A DNA stretch of 64,000 nucleotides from Cellulomonas humilata (GCF_030814415.1 NZ_JAUSVB010000003.1:124001-188000), one strand, 5' to 3'; numbered from the stretch's first letter, positions 7,805 through 16,114 are shown. Numbers and translations: made by a program. Notes: a model not told the origin generated them from the sequence alone.

Positions 7805-9430
7805 ATGTCCGAGCTCAGCTACGACGTCGTGGTCGTCGGAACGGGTGGTGCGGGGTTCGCCGCAGCCATGGGCGCAGCCGACGAAGGACTGTCCGTCCTC
7901 ATGCTGGAGTCCACCGACAAGTGGGGTGGCAGCACGGCCATGTCGGGCGGCGGCATGTGGTTGCCGGACAACCCGCTCGGGCAGCGCGCCGGTGTCGGTG
8001 ACTCCCGCGAGGAGGCCCTCACGTACATGGAGGCCACGATCGGCGACGACTACCGCGCCACCTCCCGGGAGCGCAAGGAGGCCTTCGTCGACGGGGTCGC
8101 GGACTTCGTCACCACCGCCGAGAAGTACGGCATGCGCTTCGCCCGCGCGGCCGACTACCCCGACTACTACCCGGAGCTCCCCGGCGGCAAGATCGGGCGG
8201 GCGCTCGAGGTCGAGCCGTTCGACTCCAAGAAGATCGGCGCCTGGTGGAAGACCAGCCGGGCGCTCATGCCGCTGCCGCTCAAGACCGACGACGTCTGGC
8301 TCCTGAGCCGGGCCTGGTCGACCCCGGCCGGCTTCGTGCGCGGCGCGGGCTTCGTGTTCCGCACGCTCGGCGGGGCGGTCCGCGGCAAGCGCCTCGTGGG
8401 CACCGGGGCAGGGCTCGCGTGCTCGTTCCTCCATGTCGTGGTGAACGAGCAGCGCACCCCCCTGTGGCTGAACGCGCCGGTCGAGGGCCTCGTCACCGTC
8501 GACGGCCGCGTCGTGGGGGTGCAGACCGTGCGCGACGGGCGCGCGGTGACCGTGACCGCGACCCGCGGCGTCGTGCTCGCCGCCGGCGGCTTCGACCACA
8601 ACACGATCCTGCGGCAGAAGTACCAGGGCATCGACGGCAACCCGTCGGGGAACCCGGGCAACGTCGGCAGCACCCTGGAGATGGTGCAGGACCTCGGCGC
8701 GTCGGTCGAGCTGATGGACGACGCCTGGTGGGGTGCCTCGGTGGCGCCGCTGCCCGGGACGAGCCCCGGCTTCCTCGTCGGCGAGCGGTCGATGCCGTAC
8801 TCGATCATGGTCGACGCGGAGGGGGACCGGTTCGCCAACGAGTCGGAGTCCTACGTCGACCTGGGCCACCACATGCTCGACCACGACAAGGACGGCACCT
8901 ACTGGCTCGTCGCCGAGGCCCGGCACGCCCGCCGCTACCTGCGCGGCTACGCCATGGACCCGCGCGTCACCAAGGCGATGGCGGCCGCCGGCACGATGGT
9001 GAAGGCGGCGACGCTCCAGGAGCTCGCGCGGGGCATCGGCGCACCGCACCTGCCGGCGACGGTCGACCGGTTCAACGGCTTCGCACGCTCGGGGGTCGAC
9101 GCGGACTTCGGGCGCGGCAACTCGGCCTACGACCGCTACTACGGCGACCCGACCGTGCACCCCAACGCCAACCTCGGCCCGCTCGAGAAGGGTCCGTTCA
9201 CGGCGTTCAAGGTCGTCATCGGGGACCTGGGCACCAAGGGCGGGGTGGTGACCGATGCGGACGCCCGCGTCCTGCGCGACGACGGCTCCGTCATCGAGGG
9301 CCTCTACTCGGCGGGCAACAACTCCGCCTCCGTCATGGGCCGCACCTACCCGGGTCCCGGCTCGACCATCGGGCCGGCCGCCGTCTTCGGGCTGCGGGCC
9401 GCCCGGCACATGGCGCGCAGCGCGGGCTGA
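7805..9430 (+). CDS. FAD-binding dehydrogenase, 3-ketosteroid-1-dehydrogenase-like
   Basis: A 541-residue flavoprotein of the fumarate reductase/KstD superfamily. Residues 8-35 hold the Rossmann dinucleotide motif (GTGGAGFAAA, ending LMLES). KWGGSTAMSGGGMW follows at about 38-51, a VLAAGGFDHN segment near 258, and the C-terminal YPGPGSTIGPA block, whose Tyr-x-Gly-Pro-Gly is the KstD active-site signature. It would remove hydrogens from a ketosteroid or related cyclic lipid, passing electrons through FAD. A GAAGGAG site precedes the ATG by 6 bases. The divergent TetR gene and palindrome suggest induction by substrate. No other sterol-catabolism gene is visible, so the true substrate may differ. 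Confidence 0.85.
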   Translation: MSELSYDVVVVGTGGAGFAAAMGAADEGLSVLMLESTDKWGGSTAMSGGGMWLPDNPLGQRAGVGDSREEALTYMEATIGDDYRATSRERKEAFVDGVADFVTTAEKYGMRFARAADYPDYYPELPGGKIGRALEVEPFDSKKIGAWWKTSRALMPLPLKTDDVWLLSRAWSTPAGFVRGAGFVFRTLGGAVRGKRLVGTGAGLACSFLHVVVNEQRTPLWLNAPVEGLVTVDGRVVGVQTVRDGRAVTVTATRGVVLAAGGFDHNTILRQKYQGIDGNPSGNPGNVGSTLEMVQDLGASVELMDDAWWGASVAPLPGTSPGFLVGERSMPYSIMVDAEGDRFANESESYVDLGHHMLDHDKDGTYWLVAEARHARRYLRGYAMDPRVTKAMAAAGTMVKAATLQELARGIGAPHLPATVDRFNGFARSGVDADFGRGNSAYDRYYGDPTVHPNANLGPLEKGPFTAFKVVIGDLGTKGGVVTDADARVLRDDGSVIEGLYSAGNNSASVMGRTYPGPGSTIGPAAVFGLRAARHMARSAG

Positions 9431-9438
9431 CGTCGCAC

Positions 9439-9470
9439 GACGGCGGGGCGGTGCCTCACGCCCCGCCGTC
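9439..9470. terminator. Hairpin between convergent genes
   Basis: Perfect 12-bp inverted repeat (9439-9450 with 9459-9470) with an 8-base loop, just after the flavoprotein stop and running into the last codons of the convergent hydrolase gene. It is placed to terminate both transcripts; no U-run is visible. Confidence 0.7.
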
Positions 9471-10322
9471 GAGGACCTGACGTAGCCGCGCGGCGAACGC
9501 CTCCGGCTGCCCTGCCTGGCCGAACTCGTCGCCGAGGAAGCCGCCGTGGTTGCTGGGGAAGACCGTCAGCCCGAGGCCGAGCTGCTCCGCGAGTGCCGCC
9601 GACGTGCGCCACGTCATCGTGTCCTGGCTCTCGACGCCGCCCGCGACGACCACCCGGGTCGGGGCACCCGTGAGCGCGGGGACATCCGGGCGGTACGCCG
9701 TGATCGCGTTGGAGGCACCCGACAGCAGCGGGTCGATGCGCGACCCGTCGTCGGCGGTCGGCAGCCCGAACGCGGACGGGTCGGGCAGCTCTCGGCCGAA
9801 GTCGGGGCTGAACTCGCCCTGCACGGACGTCAGCGCGATGAACGCCGCCATGCCGGCGCCCCAGCCGCGCCGGTGGTACACCTCCTGGACGCGCTGCTCC
9901 GCCGCGAACGCCTGGGCGGCGTCCGGCAGGACCGACAGCACGGGCGGCTCGTGCGCGACGAACGTGCGGACGTCCTCGGGGTGCGTCGCCACCAGGTGCA
10001 GCCCCGTGACGGCGCCGCCGCTGCTCCCGAACAGGTCGACCGTCCCACCCAGCTCGCCGACCAGCAGGTGCAGGTCCTCGGCCTGCTGCTGCGGGGTGTT
10101 CACCAGCTCACCGTCGCGACGCGTGCTGCGTCCCAGGCCGCGCGGGTCGTACGTCACGACCGTCCGGTCCGGGAAGTGGGACGCGAGCGTGCCGAAGCCG
10201 GACGCGTCCATCGGCTGGCCGATCAGCAGGAGCGGCGGACTGCCGTCCGCGGCCGGGAGCGGCCCTCGCACGTCGTAGGTGAGGGTCGCTCCCGGTGCGT
10301 CCAGGGTGTGCGTCGTCTTCAC
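9456..10322 (-). CDS. Alpha/beta hydrolase
   Basis: A 288-residue alpha/beta-hydrolase fold protein. Residues 30-45 carry the first strand and oxyanion region (PLLLIGQPMDASGF), TYDPRGLGRS is at 57-66, the nucleophile elbow is FGSSGGA with Ser101, and the catalytic His is probably in SNHGGFLGDEF near 260. The elbow differs from the usual Gly-His-Ser but matches the Gly-Ser-Ser-Gly-Gly variant seen in many actinobacterial hydrolases. Its stop lies inside the hairpin shared with the convergent flavoprotein. Substrate unknown; it may simply be a neighbour rather than a partner of the flavoprotein. Confidence 0.87.
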   Translation of the reverse strand: MKTTHTLDAPGATLTYDVRGPLPAADGSPPLLLIGQPMDASGFGTLASHFPDRTVVTYDPRGLGRSTRRDGELVNTPQQQAEDLHLLVGELGGTVDLFGSSGGAVTGLHLVATHPEDVRTFVAHEPPVLSVLPDAAQAFAAEQRVQEVYHRRGWGAGMAAFIALTSVQGEFSPDFGRELPDPSAFGLPTADDGSRIDPLLSGASNAITAYRPDVPALTGAPTRVVVAGGVESQDTMTWRTSAALAEQLGLGLTVFPSNHGGFLGDEFGQAGQPEAFAARLRQVLDGGA

Positions 10323-10390
10323 GTGTGTGCTCCTGTCGGCCGTCGTTGGCGTTACTCGCCAGTATCACGGCGCCGACCGGTGCGCGCCGG

Positions 10391-12241
10391 TCACACCAGC
10401 AGGACGCGCACCGCCTGCGTGGTCCCGCCGCTGCTCAGCGACCAGGTCCCGTCGTCCGTCGGCAGCAGCGTCCACGTGCCGCACCCGGCCCCGTCGCTGC
10501 CCGAGCGGACGAGCGTCAGGTCGGAGCCGAGGCACGCGACCTGCCCGCGCCGGACGTCCGCCTCGACGCTGCGCACGGTGTAGCCGGCGGTCCCGGGCAC
10601 GGACTCCACCCGCCACGTCTGGCACGCACGCGGGTCGCGAGGCTCGAACGTGACCGTGCCTGCCTTCGGCGCGTGCTTCGCCTGGCAGCGCGCCACGCTC
10701 AGCGTCCGGTCGGCGTCCGTGGGGCTCGCCAGGAGCACGTCGCCCACCGGCTCGACGCGGAACTGCTGCTCCGCCCCGCCCGTCGGCGAGCTGATCGCGA
10801 CGTTGGCGCCCGCCACCGGGCCGCCCTGCACCGTCCAGGCGCGGTTGCCGGGCAGCACGCTCGCGACCGTCGTCCAGCCGTCGCCCGCCGCCGTGAAGCT
10901 CCAGCGCTGGCAGTCGTTGTTCGGCAGGAACCCGAGCCAGCCCCACTGCGCGACGTTCCCGCCGTCGACGTTCTGGCACGCGCCCACCTCGGCGACGCTG
11001 TTGCTGAACCGGTTGAGGATCCGGGTCCCGTTGCCGCGGTCGGAGAGCTGCCAGTGCTGGCACCGGTTGTCGAGGTCGAGCCAGAGGGCGATGTTCGCGC
11101 CCTCGTACCCGCAGCCGGCGTTCTCGACGACCGCCGTGCCGTCCCGCGGGACGATCTGCACGAACGCGTCGCCGTGGCCGATCGAGCGGCTCGGGTTGAT
11201 CGGGTCGCCGATGACCGGCCAGCCGTCGCGACCCCAGGTCAGGGTGCGGACGTTCAGTCGCGGGGCGCCGCCGTCGGTCGCGTCGTAGTAGTGGTTCACG
11301 AAGAGCCCGGTGCGGCCGTTCTTGTCCATGAGCAGGTCGCCGCCACCGGCGCCGACGAACTCGTTGTAGCCGCGCAGGATCTCGGTGCCGCCCTTGTCGC
11401 CGAGCAGCGGGACGCCGTCGGCGTCGACGTACGGGCCGGTCAGGCTGGGGGAGCGGCCGACGATCGTCCGGTAGTCGCTCTCGACGCTGCGGCAGCAGTA
11501 GTCCCAGGACACGAACAGGTAGTAGTAGCCGTCGTGGAAGGCGATCGTCGGGTTCTCCTCGGCGTTCGGCGCGAACTGGCGCTGAGCGATCCGGACGGGC
11601 TGCTCGCCGGCGACGGGCTTGCCGGTGGCGACGTCGACCGGCACGACGTGGATGCCGGAGAAGAACGAGCCCCACGACAGCCAGGTCCCGCCGTCGGCGT
11701 CGGTCACGAGGTTCGGGTCGATGGCGTTGAACGTGTCGACGCCCGGCTGCGAGCGGACCACCAGGCCGCGGTCCTCCCACTGCGCGTTCGCGAGGGTCGG
11801 CGAGGTCAGCAGCCCGATCACGGAGTTGTTGGTGCCGAACTGGGACACCGCGTAGTAGAGGCGCCACTCGGTGCCGGACCAGCTCAGGTCGGGTGCCCAG
11901 GCGTCGCGCGGTGCGTTCTCGGGGGTCACCCCGAGCGACTCGAGCACCCAGGTCGGGAGCTCGGTGATCGCCGGGCCGAGCTCCTCCCAGTGCACCAGAT
12001 CGCGGGAGCGCTTGAGCGGCAGGTAGGTGTCGTCGAAGGCGGCGTCGCCCGTGATCGCGACGTAGTACCAGCCCTTCTCCTTGACGATCGTCGGGTCGTG
12101 CGCGATGGGGTCGACGGGCCGGGCGGCCGGTGGTCGGGACGTGGGCGCGGTCGGTGCCGCGGTCGCGGGGGCCGTCAGGCCGATCACGCCGAGCAGGGCC
12201 GCGATCGCGATCAGGACGGTCGTCAGGGAGGTGCGCTTCAT
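10391..12241 (-). CDS. Secreted GH43 arabinanase-like glycosidase with C-terminal ricin-type lectin repeats
   Basis: A 616-residue exported enzyme. Residues 1-29 are a signal peptide ending PATAA. The GH43 five-bladed propeller spans about 45-360: catalytic-base Asp49 in HDPTIV, DAWAPDLSW at 112-120, AIDPNLV with Asp174, and the probable acid Glu in EENPTI (227-232). From about 365 a beta-trefoil-like region follows (NRCQHWQLSD, NDCQRWSFTA) with the repeated Cys-Gln-x-Trp pattern of ricin-B/CBM13 lectins, and a weaker second set near the end (ACQTWRVESV). It likely debranches or cleaves arabinan outside the cell, the lectin holding polysaccharide. The start at 12241 was chosen because it opens the signal peptide. 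Confidence 0.9.
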   Translation of the reverse strand: MKRTSLTTVLIAIAALLGVIGLTAPATAAPTAPTSRPPAARPVDPIAHDPTIVKEKGWYYVAITGDAAFDDTYLPLKRSRDLVHWEELGPAITELPTWVLESLGVTPENAPRDAWAPDLSWSGTEWRLYYAVSQFGTNNSVIGLLTSPTLANAQWEDRGLVVRSQPGVDTFNAIDPNLVTDADGGTWLSWGSFFSGIHVVPVDVATGKPVAGEQPVRIAQRQFAPNAEENPTIAFHDGYYYLFVSWDYCCRSVESDYRTIVGRSPSLTGPYVDADGVPLLGDKGGTEILRGYNEFVGAGGGDLLMDKNGRTGLFVNHYYDATDGGAPRLNVRTLTWGRDGWPVIGDPINPSRSIGHGDAFVQIVPRDGTAVVENAGCGYEGANIALWLDLDNRCQHWQLSDRGNGTRILNRFSNSVAEVGACQNVDGGNVAQWGWLGFLPNNDCQRWSFTAAGDGWTTVASVLPGNRAWTVQGGPVAGANVAISSPTGGAEQQFRVEPVGDVLLASPTDADRTLSVARCQAKHAPKAGTVTFEPRDPRACQTWRVESVPGTAGYTVRSVEADVRRGQVACLGSDLTLVRSGSDGAGCGTWTLLPTDDGTWSLSSGGTTQAVRVLLV

Positions 12242-12302
12242 CGGGTGTCCTCTACTTCCACATCGTCGTGGGGGCTCGCCGTGGCACATCCTGGCACATT
12301 TC

Positions 12303-12342
12303 TACAACGTTGGAAATGGACATACAACGATGGAGACGAACG
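12303..12342. promoter_or_regulatory. Tandem 20-bp repeat, probable regulator site upstream of GH43 gene
   Basis: Two imperfect head-to-tail 20-base units, 12303-12322 and 12323-12342, both starting TACAACG and continuing T/A-TGGA. The first contains the palindrome CAACGTTG (12305-12312), the kind of core seen in LacI-family sites. They lie about 60 bases upstream of the GH43 start, in the 200-base gap shared with the divergent symporter. A 20-bp period places both units on one face of the helix. No regulator gene is adjacent. Confidence 0.5.
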
Positions 12343-12441
12343 TCGGACTGTGACCACCGTCTCGGAAGAAGACACCCGGCTCGTCCTGTTGCGGACGGAG
12401 GCTGGAGAACGCCGGCCGCCGTCGCACCCTCTGGGAGTCCC

Positions 12442-13860
12442 GTGTCCGACACCACCACGCAGCGCGCGCGCCGGTTGCGCCTGCCGTCCTTCTCGGTCCA
12501 GGTCCTGCTCGGCCTCGGGCTCGGCATCCTCCTCGGCTGGGTCGCGCTGCAGATGGGCCCGACCGCGTCGGGCGACCCGAACTGGCTGACCACGACGCTG
12601 GACACCATCGGGGCCTCGTTCGTGACCCTGCTCAAGACGATCGTGCCTCCGCTGGTGTTCCTCGCGATCGTCGCGTCGATCGCCAACCTGCAGCAGGTCA
12701 CCAACGCCGCTCGGCTCGCCTGGCAGACGCTCCTCTGGTTCGCCATCACCGCAGGCATCTCCGTGGCGATCGGTATCGGCCTCGGGCTGGTCTTCCAGCC
12801 GGGCAACAACTCGACGCTCAGTCCCGAGTCGGGCTCCGAGGTCGGCACCACGGGCAGCTGGCTCGACTTCCTCAACGGTCTGATCCCGAGCAACTTCCTC
12901 GGCCTCGGTGCCAGCACGCAGGAGACCGACGGGTCTCTGACGACGGCGATCTCCTTCAACGTGCTGCAGATCGTGGTCGTCGCGATCGTCGTCGGCATCG
13001 CAGCCCTGCGCAGCGGCACGGCCGCCGAGCCGTTCCTCGGCTTCACCCGGTCCGCGCTCGCGGTCGTGCAGAAGATCCTCTGGTGGGTCATCCGCCTCGC
13101 GCCCCTGGGCACCCTCGGCCTCATCGGCCGTGCCGTCGCGACCTACGGCTGGGACCTGCTGGCCCCGCTCGGGTCGTTCGCCGTCGCGATCTACGTCGGC
13201 CTGGCGCTCGTGCTGTTCGTCGTCTACCCCGTGATCCTGCGGACCAACGGGCTCGGGATCCGCAGCTTCTTCCGGGGCGCGTGGCCGGCGATCGAGCTCG
13301 CGTTCGTGTCGCGGTCGTCCGTCGGCACGCTGCCCGTGACGCAGCGGGTGGTCGAGCGCAACCTCGGCGTGCCGCGCTCCTACGCCTCGTTCGCGGTTCC
13401 GTTAGCGGCCACCACCAAGATGGACGGCTGCGCCTCGATCTACCCGGCGATCTCCGCGATCTTCGTCGCGCAACTGTTCGGCATCGACCTGTCGATCACC
13501 GACTACCTGCTCATCGCGTTCGTCTCCGTCGTCGGCTCGGCCGCGACCGCCGGCCTGACCGGCGCCGTGGTCATGTTGACCCTCACGCTCTCGACGCTCG
13601 GGCTGCCGCTGGCCGGAGTCGGCCTGCTGCTCGCGATCGACCCGATCCTCGACATGGGCCGGACGGCCGTGAACGTCGCGGGGCAGGCGCTGGTGCCCAC
13701 GGTCGTCGCGAAGCGTGAGGGCATCCTCGACCTGGAGCGGTACGCGTCGGCGTCCGCGGAGGACCTGTTCTCCGACGACGACACGTCCGAGACCTCCGAG
13801 GTCTCCGAGACCTCCGAGGTGGTCGGGTCCGGGCGACGCGAGAGCGTCTCCGTCTCCTGA
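12442..13860 (+). CDS. Dicarboxylate/amino acid:cation symporter (DAACS family)
   Basis: A 472-residue membrane transporter of the DctA/GltP family, moving dicarboxylates or acidic amino acids with Na+ or H+. It shows about eight hydrophobic spans, the TKMDGCASIYPAI loop near 320-333, and the C-terminal DMGRTAVNVAGQ motif (Arg-Thr-x-x-Asn-Val-x-Gly) that forms the substrate site. The GTG at 12442 follows a GGGAG site. The cytoplasmic tail is acidic and serine-rich, with four TCCGAG (Ser-Glu) units at 9-base spacing (13786-13818). A TTA leucine codon sits at 13402-13404, rare in such DNA. The gene is divergent from the arabinanase. The substrate is not determined. Confidence 0.92.
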   Translation: MSDTTTQRARRLRLPSFSVQVLLGLGLGILLGWVALQMGPTASGDPNWLTTTLDTIGASFVTLLKTIVPPLVFLAIVASIANLQQVTNAARLAWQTLLWFAITAGISVAIGIGLGLVFQPGNNSTLSPESGSEVGTTGSWLDFLNGLIPSNFLGLGASTQETDGSLTTAISFNVLQIVVVAIVVGIAALRSGTAAEPFLGFTRSALAVVQKILWWVIRLAPLGTLGLIGRAVATYGWDLLAPLGSFAVAIYVGLALVLFVVYPVILRTNGLGIRSFFRGAWPAIELAFVSRSSVGTLPVTQRVVERNLGVPRSYASFAVPLAATTKMDGCASIYPAISAIFVAQLFGIDLSITDYLLIAFVSVVGSAATAGLTGAVVMLTLTLSTLGLPLAGVGLLLAIDPILDMGRTAVNVAGQALVPTVVAKREGILDLERYASASAEDLFSDDDTSETSEVSETSEVVGSGRRESVSVS

Positions 13861-13873
13861 CCGCATCCGCGTG

Positions 13874-13899
13874 GAGGCCCCGGTCGCGGCCGGGGCCTC
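13874..13899. terminator. Hairpin between symporter and dinB
   Basis: Perfect 10-bp inverted repeat (13874-13883 with 13890-13899) around a 6-base loop; the pairing extends outward by CGCGT/ACGCG with one bulged base. It lies between the convergent symporter and DNA polymerase IV genes, 13 bases past the symporter stop, and overlaps the dinB stop codon. Confidence 0.8.
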
Positions 13900-15091
13900 A
13901 CGCGTCGGGCAGCAGCGGCACGGCGATCCCCTCGCCGCGGCGCAGCAGGCTCGCGCGCATCACGGCCTGCGTCCCGAACCGCAGCGCGACCGCGTCGACC
14001 GCCTCGTCGAGCCCGCCGTGGTCGGGGTGGTCCAGGGGAAGGGCGAGCTGCACGAACCGGTCCGACGACAGCCCCGTCAGTGCGACCCCCACCAGCGTGA
14101 TCCCGCGCTCGCGGATCAGCGGTCCGGCGGCCTCCAGCAGCCCGACTGCGGCGGCCGCGATGTCCTCGGACGAGTCCGTGGCGGCATGGAACGACCGCGA
14201 CCGCGTGGCCTTGGTGTAGTCCTCGAACCGCAGCCGCAGCACGACCGTCCGCGCGATCCGGTCCGCCTTGCGCATCCGTCGGCACACGCGGTCGACGAGC
14301 CCCAGCAGCGCGGCGCGGACGAACGCCTGGTCGTGCGGTCCGTGGCCGAGGGCGCGCTGCGCACCGATCGACCCGCGCGACCCGCCCACCACCACCTTCG
14401 CCGGCGTGTGCCCGTGCACGACCGCGTACAGGTGCCGCCCGCCCGCCGGCCCGAGCGCGCCGACCAGGACCGACTGGGGGAGCAGGGCGACGTCCCCGGC
14501 GGTCCGCAGCCCGTAGGCGTGCAGCTTGGCCGCGGTCACCGCGCCGACGCCCCACAGCATCTCGACCGGGAGCGGGTGCAGGAACGACTCCTCGTCGGCC
14601 GGGAGCACCAGCAGCAGCCCGTCCGGCTTCGCCACCCGGGACGCGACCTTGGCCAGGAACGGCGTCCGCGCCACGCCGACCGTGATCGGCAGGCCGACGA
14701 CGTCCCGGACCTGCGCGCGCAGCCGCGCCGCGATGTCCACGGGCGGCACGTCGATCTTGTGCAGGCCGCCGACGTCGAGGAACGCCTCGTCGATCGACAC
14801 CCCCTGGACCAGCGGTGTCGTCTGCCGGAAGAGCTCGAAGACCGCCTTGCTCGCCTCGAGGTAGGCGTCGAACCGCGGGCGCACGATGATCAGGCCAGGG
14901 CACAGCGCCCGGGCCTGGCGGCCGCCCATCGGCGTGGTCACGCCGCGGCGCTTGGCCTCGTACGACGCCGCCAGGATCACCCCACCGCCGACGGCGACAG
15001 GTCGGTTGCGCAGGCGGGGGTCGTCGCGCTGCTCGACGGACGCGTAGAAGGCGTCGAGGTCGGCATGCAGGATGGTGGAGCGCACGAACAC
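13898..15091 (-). CDS. dinB: DNA polymerase IV (Y-family translesion polymerase)
   Basis: A 397-residue Y-family polymerase that copies past damaged bases at the cost of fidelity. The palm motifs are visible: ILHADLDAFYASVEQ (metal Asp11), PVAVGGG, ASYEAKRRGV at 42-51, and GVSIDEAFLDV with catalytic Asp101/Glu102; helix-hairpin-helix and little-finger domains follow. The GTG start at 15091 is the first codon in frame and lies inside a LexA-type box, so the true start may be a few codons later (GTG at 15085) on a near-leaderless transcript. It ends in a shared hairpin with the symporter gene. The SOS box predicts DNA-damage induction. Confidence 0.94.
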   Translation of the reverse strand: MFVRSTILHADLDAFYASVEQRDDPRLRNRPVAVGGGVILAASYEAKRRGVTTPMGGRQARALCPGLIIVRPRFDAYLEASKAVFELFRQTTPLVQGVSIDEAFLDVGGLHKIDVPPVDIAARLRAQVRDVVGLPITVGVARTPFLAKVASRVAKPDGLLLVLPADEESFLHPLPVEMLWGVGAVTAAKLHAYGLRTAGDVALLPQSVLVGALGPAGGRHLYAVVHGHTPAKVVVGGSRGSIGAQRALGHGPHDQAFVRAALLGLVDRVCRRMRKADRIARTVVLRLRFEDYTKATRSRSFHAATDSSEDIAAAAVGLLEAAGPLIRERGITLVGVALTGLSSDRFVQLALPLDHPDHGGLDEAVDAVALRFGTQAVMRASLLRRGEGIAVPLLPDA

Positions 15092-15097
15092 ATGTTC
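15086..15097 (-). promoter_or_regulatory. LexA (SOS) box at dinB start
   Basis: GAAC-ACAT-GTTC, an exact match to the GAAC-N4-GTTC core of the Gram-positive SOS box, with flanking bases (TTCGAAC on the minus strand) close to the actinobacterial consensus TCGAAC-N4-GTTCGA. It overlaps the dinB start codon, so LexA bound here would block transcription at or near the +1 position. Confidence 0.85.
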
Positions 15098-15137
15098 GAA
15101 CCTACGTCTGACATCGGGCCGACACTAGGGTTGCGAC

Positions 15138-15515
15138 ATGCACCGGATCATGCTCCGCGAGGTCATCATCGACGCACCCGCGGCCGACATCGACGCCGTC
15201 ACCACGTTCTGGTCGGGCGCGCTGGACGCGAGCCCGCAGCCGATCCCGGGGGAGCCGTTCGTGGCCCTGCGGGGCGCCGCGTCGCTGCCGCACGTGGCGA
15301 CCCAGAGCCTCGGGGGCGACGACGGGCCGCGGTTCCACCTCGACATCGAGACCGACGACCTCGAGGCCGAGATCGCGCGCCTCGAAGGGCTCGGCGCGAC
15401 CGTGCGCACCCGCTACGACGACTACGCCGTGATGGCCGACCCGGTCGGGCTGCTCTTCTGCCTGCTGCCGCCGGTGTCGGAGGAGTTTGCGACGCGGTCG
15501 AGGACCGTCGGGTAG
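15138..15515 (+). CDS. VOC-family protein (glyoxalase-like)
   Basis: A 125-residue vicinal-oxygen-chelate fold protein: MLREVIIDAP (1st strand), a central FHLDIETDDLEAEIARLEGLGA segment near 63-84, and DPVGLLFCLLPP near the end. The paired beta-alpha-beta-beta-beta modules are clear, but the metal-ligand pattern of true glyoxalase I is not complete, as in the actinobacterial Glyoxalase_6 group. Function unknown; such proteins may bind small metabolites or antibiotics. It is divergent from dinB with 46 bases between starts and shares that SOS-box gap, so damage regulation is possible but unproven. Its stop nearly touches a small minus-strand ORF. Confidence 0.85.
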   Translation: MHRIMLREVIIDAPAADIDAVTTFWSGALDASPQPIPGEPFVALRGAASLPHVATQSLGGDDGPRFHLDIETDDLEAEIARLEGLGATVRTRYDDYAVMADPVGLLFCLLPPVSEEFATRSRTVG

Positions 15516-15521
15516 CGCCCG

Positions 15522-15644
15522 TCAGTCGTAGAACGGCGGCAGGAGGTCGGCGGCGTCGTCGACGTTCTCGGTGCGGGTGGAGCTGTCGTTCGTGGTCTGC
15601 CGGCTGTCGGCCGCCAGACGCCACCAGGGTGCGTTCACACCCAC
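15522..15644 (-). CDS. Small conserved-looking hypothetical protein (40 aa)
   Basis: A 40-codon ORF beginning with GTG at 15644, preceded by a good GGAAGGA ribosome site 2 bases before the start (8 bases before the next in-frame GTG at 15638, which may be the true start). The peptide is polar and not Arg/Pro-biased like the shadow ORFs around it; it starts VGVNAPWWRL and ends in an acidic DDAADLLPPFYD. No domain is recognised and no membrane segment is present. It sits alone between a VOC gene and the YCII gene. I consider it probably real, but only conservation in relatives would prove it. Confidence 0.5.
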   Translation of the reverse strand: MGVNAPWWRLAADSRQTTNDSSTRTENVDDAADLLPPFYD

Positions 15645-15733
15645 GATCCTTCCGGTGCGAGGCGTGCCCGACCAGGGACGTTCGGCCCGAGCGACCCGCA
15701 CCCTGGGCGGGGTGCGAGCCGCCCTCGGGCCGC

Positions 15734-16114
15734 TCACTCCCAGACGTACGCCGGCCGCAGCTCCGCGATGCTCCCCGGCCCGGCGAACTGCGCCGCGACC
15801 TCCTCCGCGCGCTCGCGGGTGGCGCAGTCGACCAGGAAGAAGCCGGCCAGGTGCTCCTGCGTCTCGGCGTACGGCCCCTCGCTGGCCAGCGAGTCGCCGC
15901 TGCGCCAGCGGTACACGGTGGCCGACGCGGGATCGGCCAGGGCCTCCGCGGTGACCAGCTCGCCGTTCGCGGACAGCTCCCCGAGCAGCACGTCGAACTT
16001 GCGGTCGCCCTCCTCGTGCTCGGCGACGCTCAGCGCGCGGCCCTCGTCGGTGAATCGCGACGTCGGGTGCGCCCACGGCTTGGGGTTGGAGTGGATGAGG
16101 ATCAGGTACTTCAC
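15734..16114 (-). CDS. YCII-related domain protein
   Basis: A 126-residue YCII/DGPF-domain protein. The family core is visible: MKYLILIHS-type first strand (here starting with GTG), a GELVTAEALAD segment near 52-62, GPYAETQEHLAGFFLVDC around 80-97 and the final ELRPAYVWE. These dimeric alpha-beta proteins resemble muconolactone isomerases; functions are mostly unknown, and in other genomes they sit beside ECF sigma factors, which is not the case here. An AGGAGG site precedes the GTG start. The start overlaps the stop of the nucleotidyltransferase gene (GTGA), so the two are translated as one operon. Confidence 0.85.
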   Translation of the reverse strand: MKYLILIHSNPKPWAHPTSRFTDEGRALSVAEHEEGDRKFDVLLGELSANGELVTAEALADPASATVYRWRSGDSLASEGPYAETQEHLAGFFLVDCATRERAEEVAAQFAGPGSIAELRPAYVWE

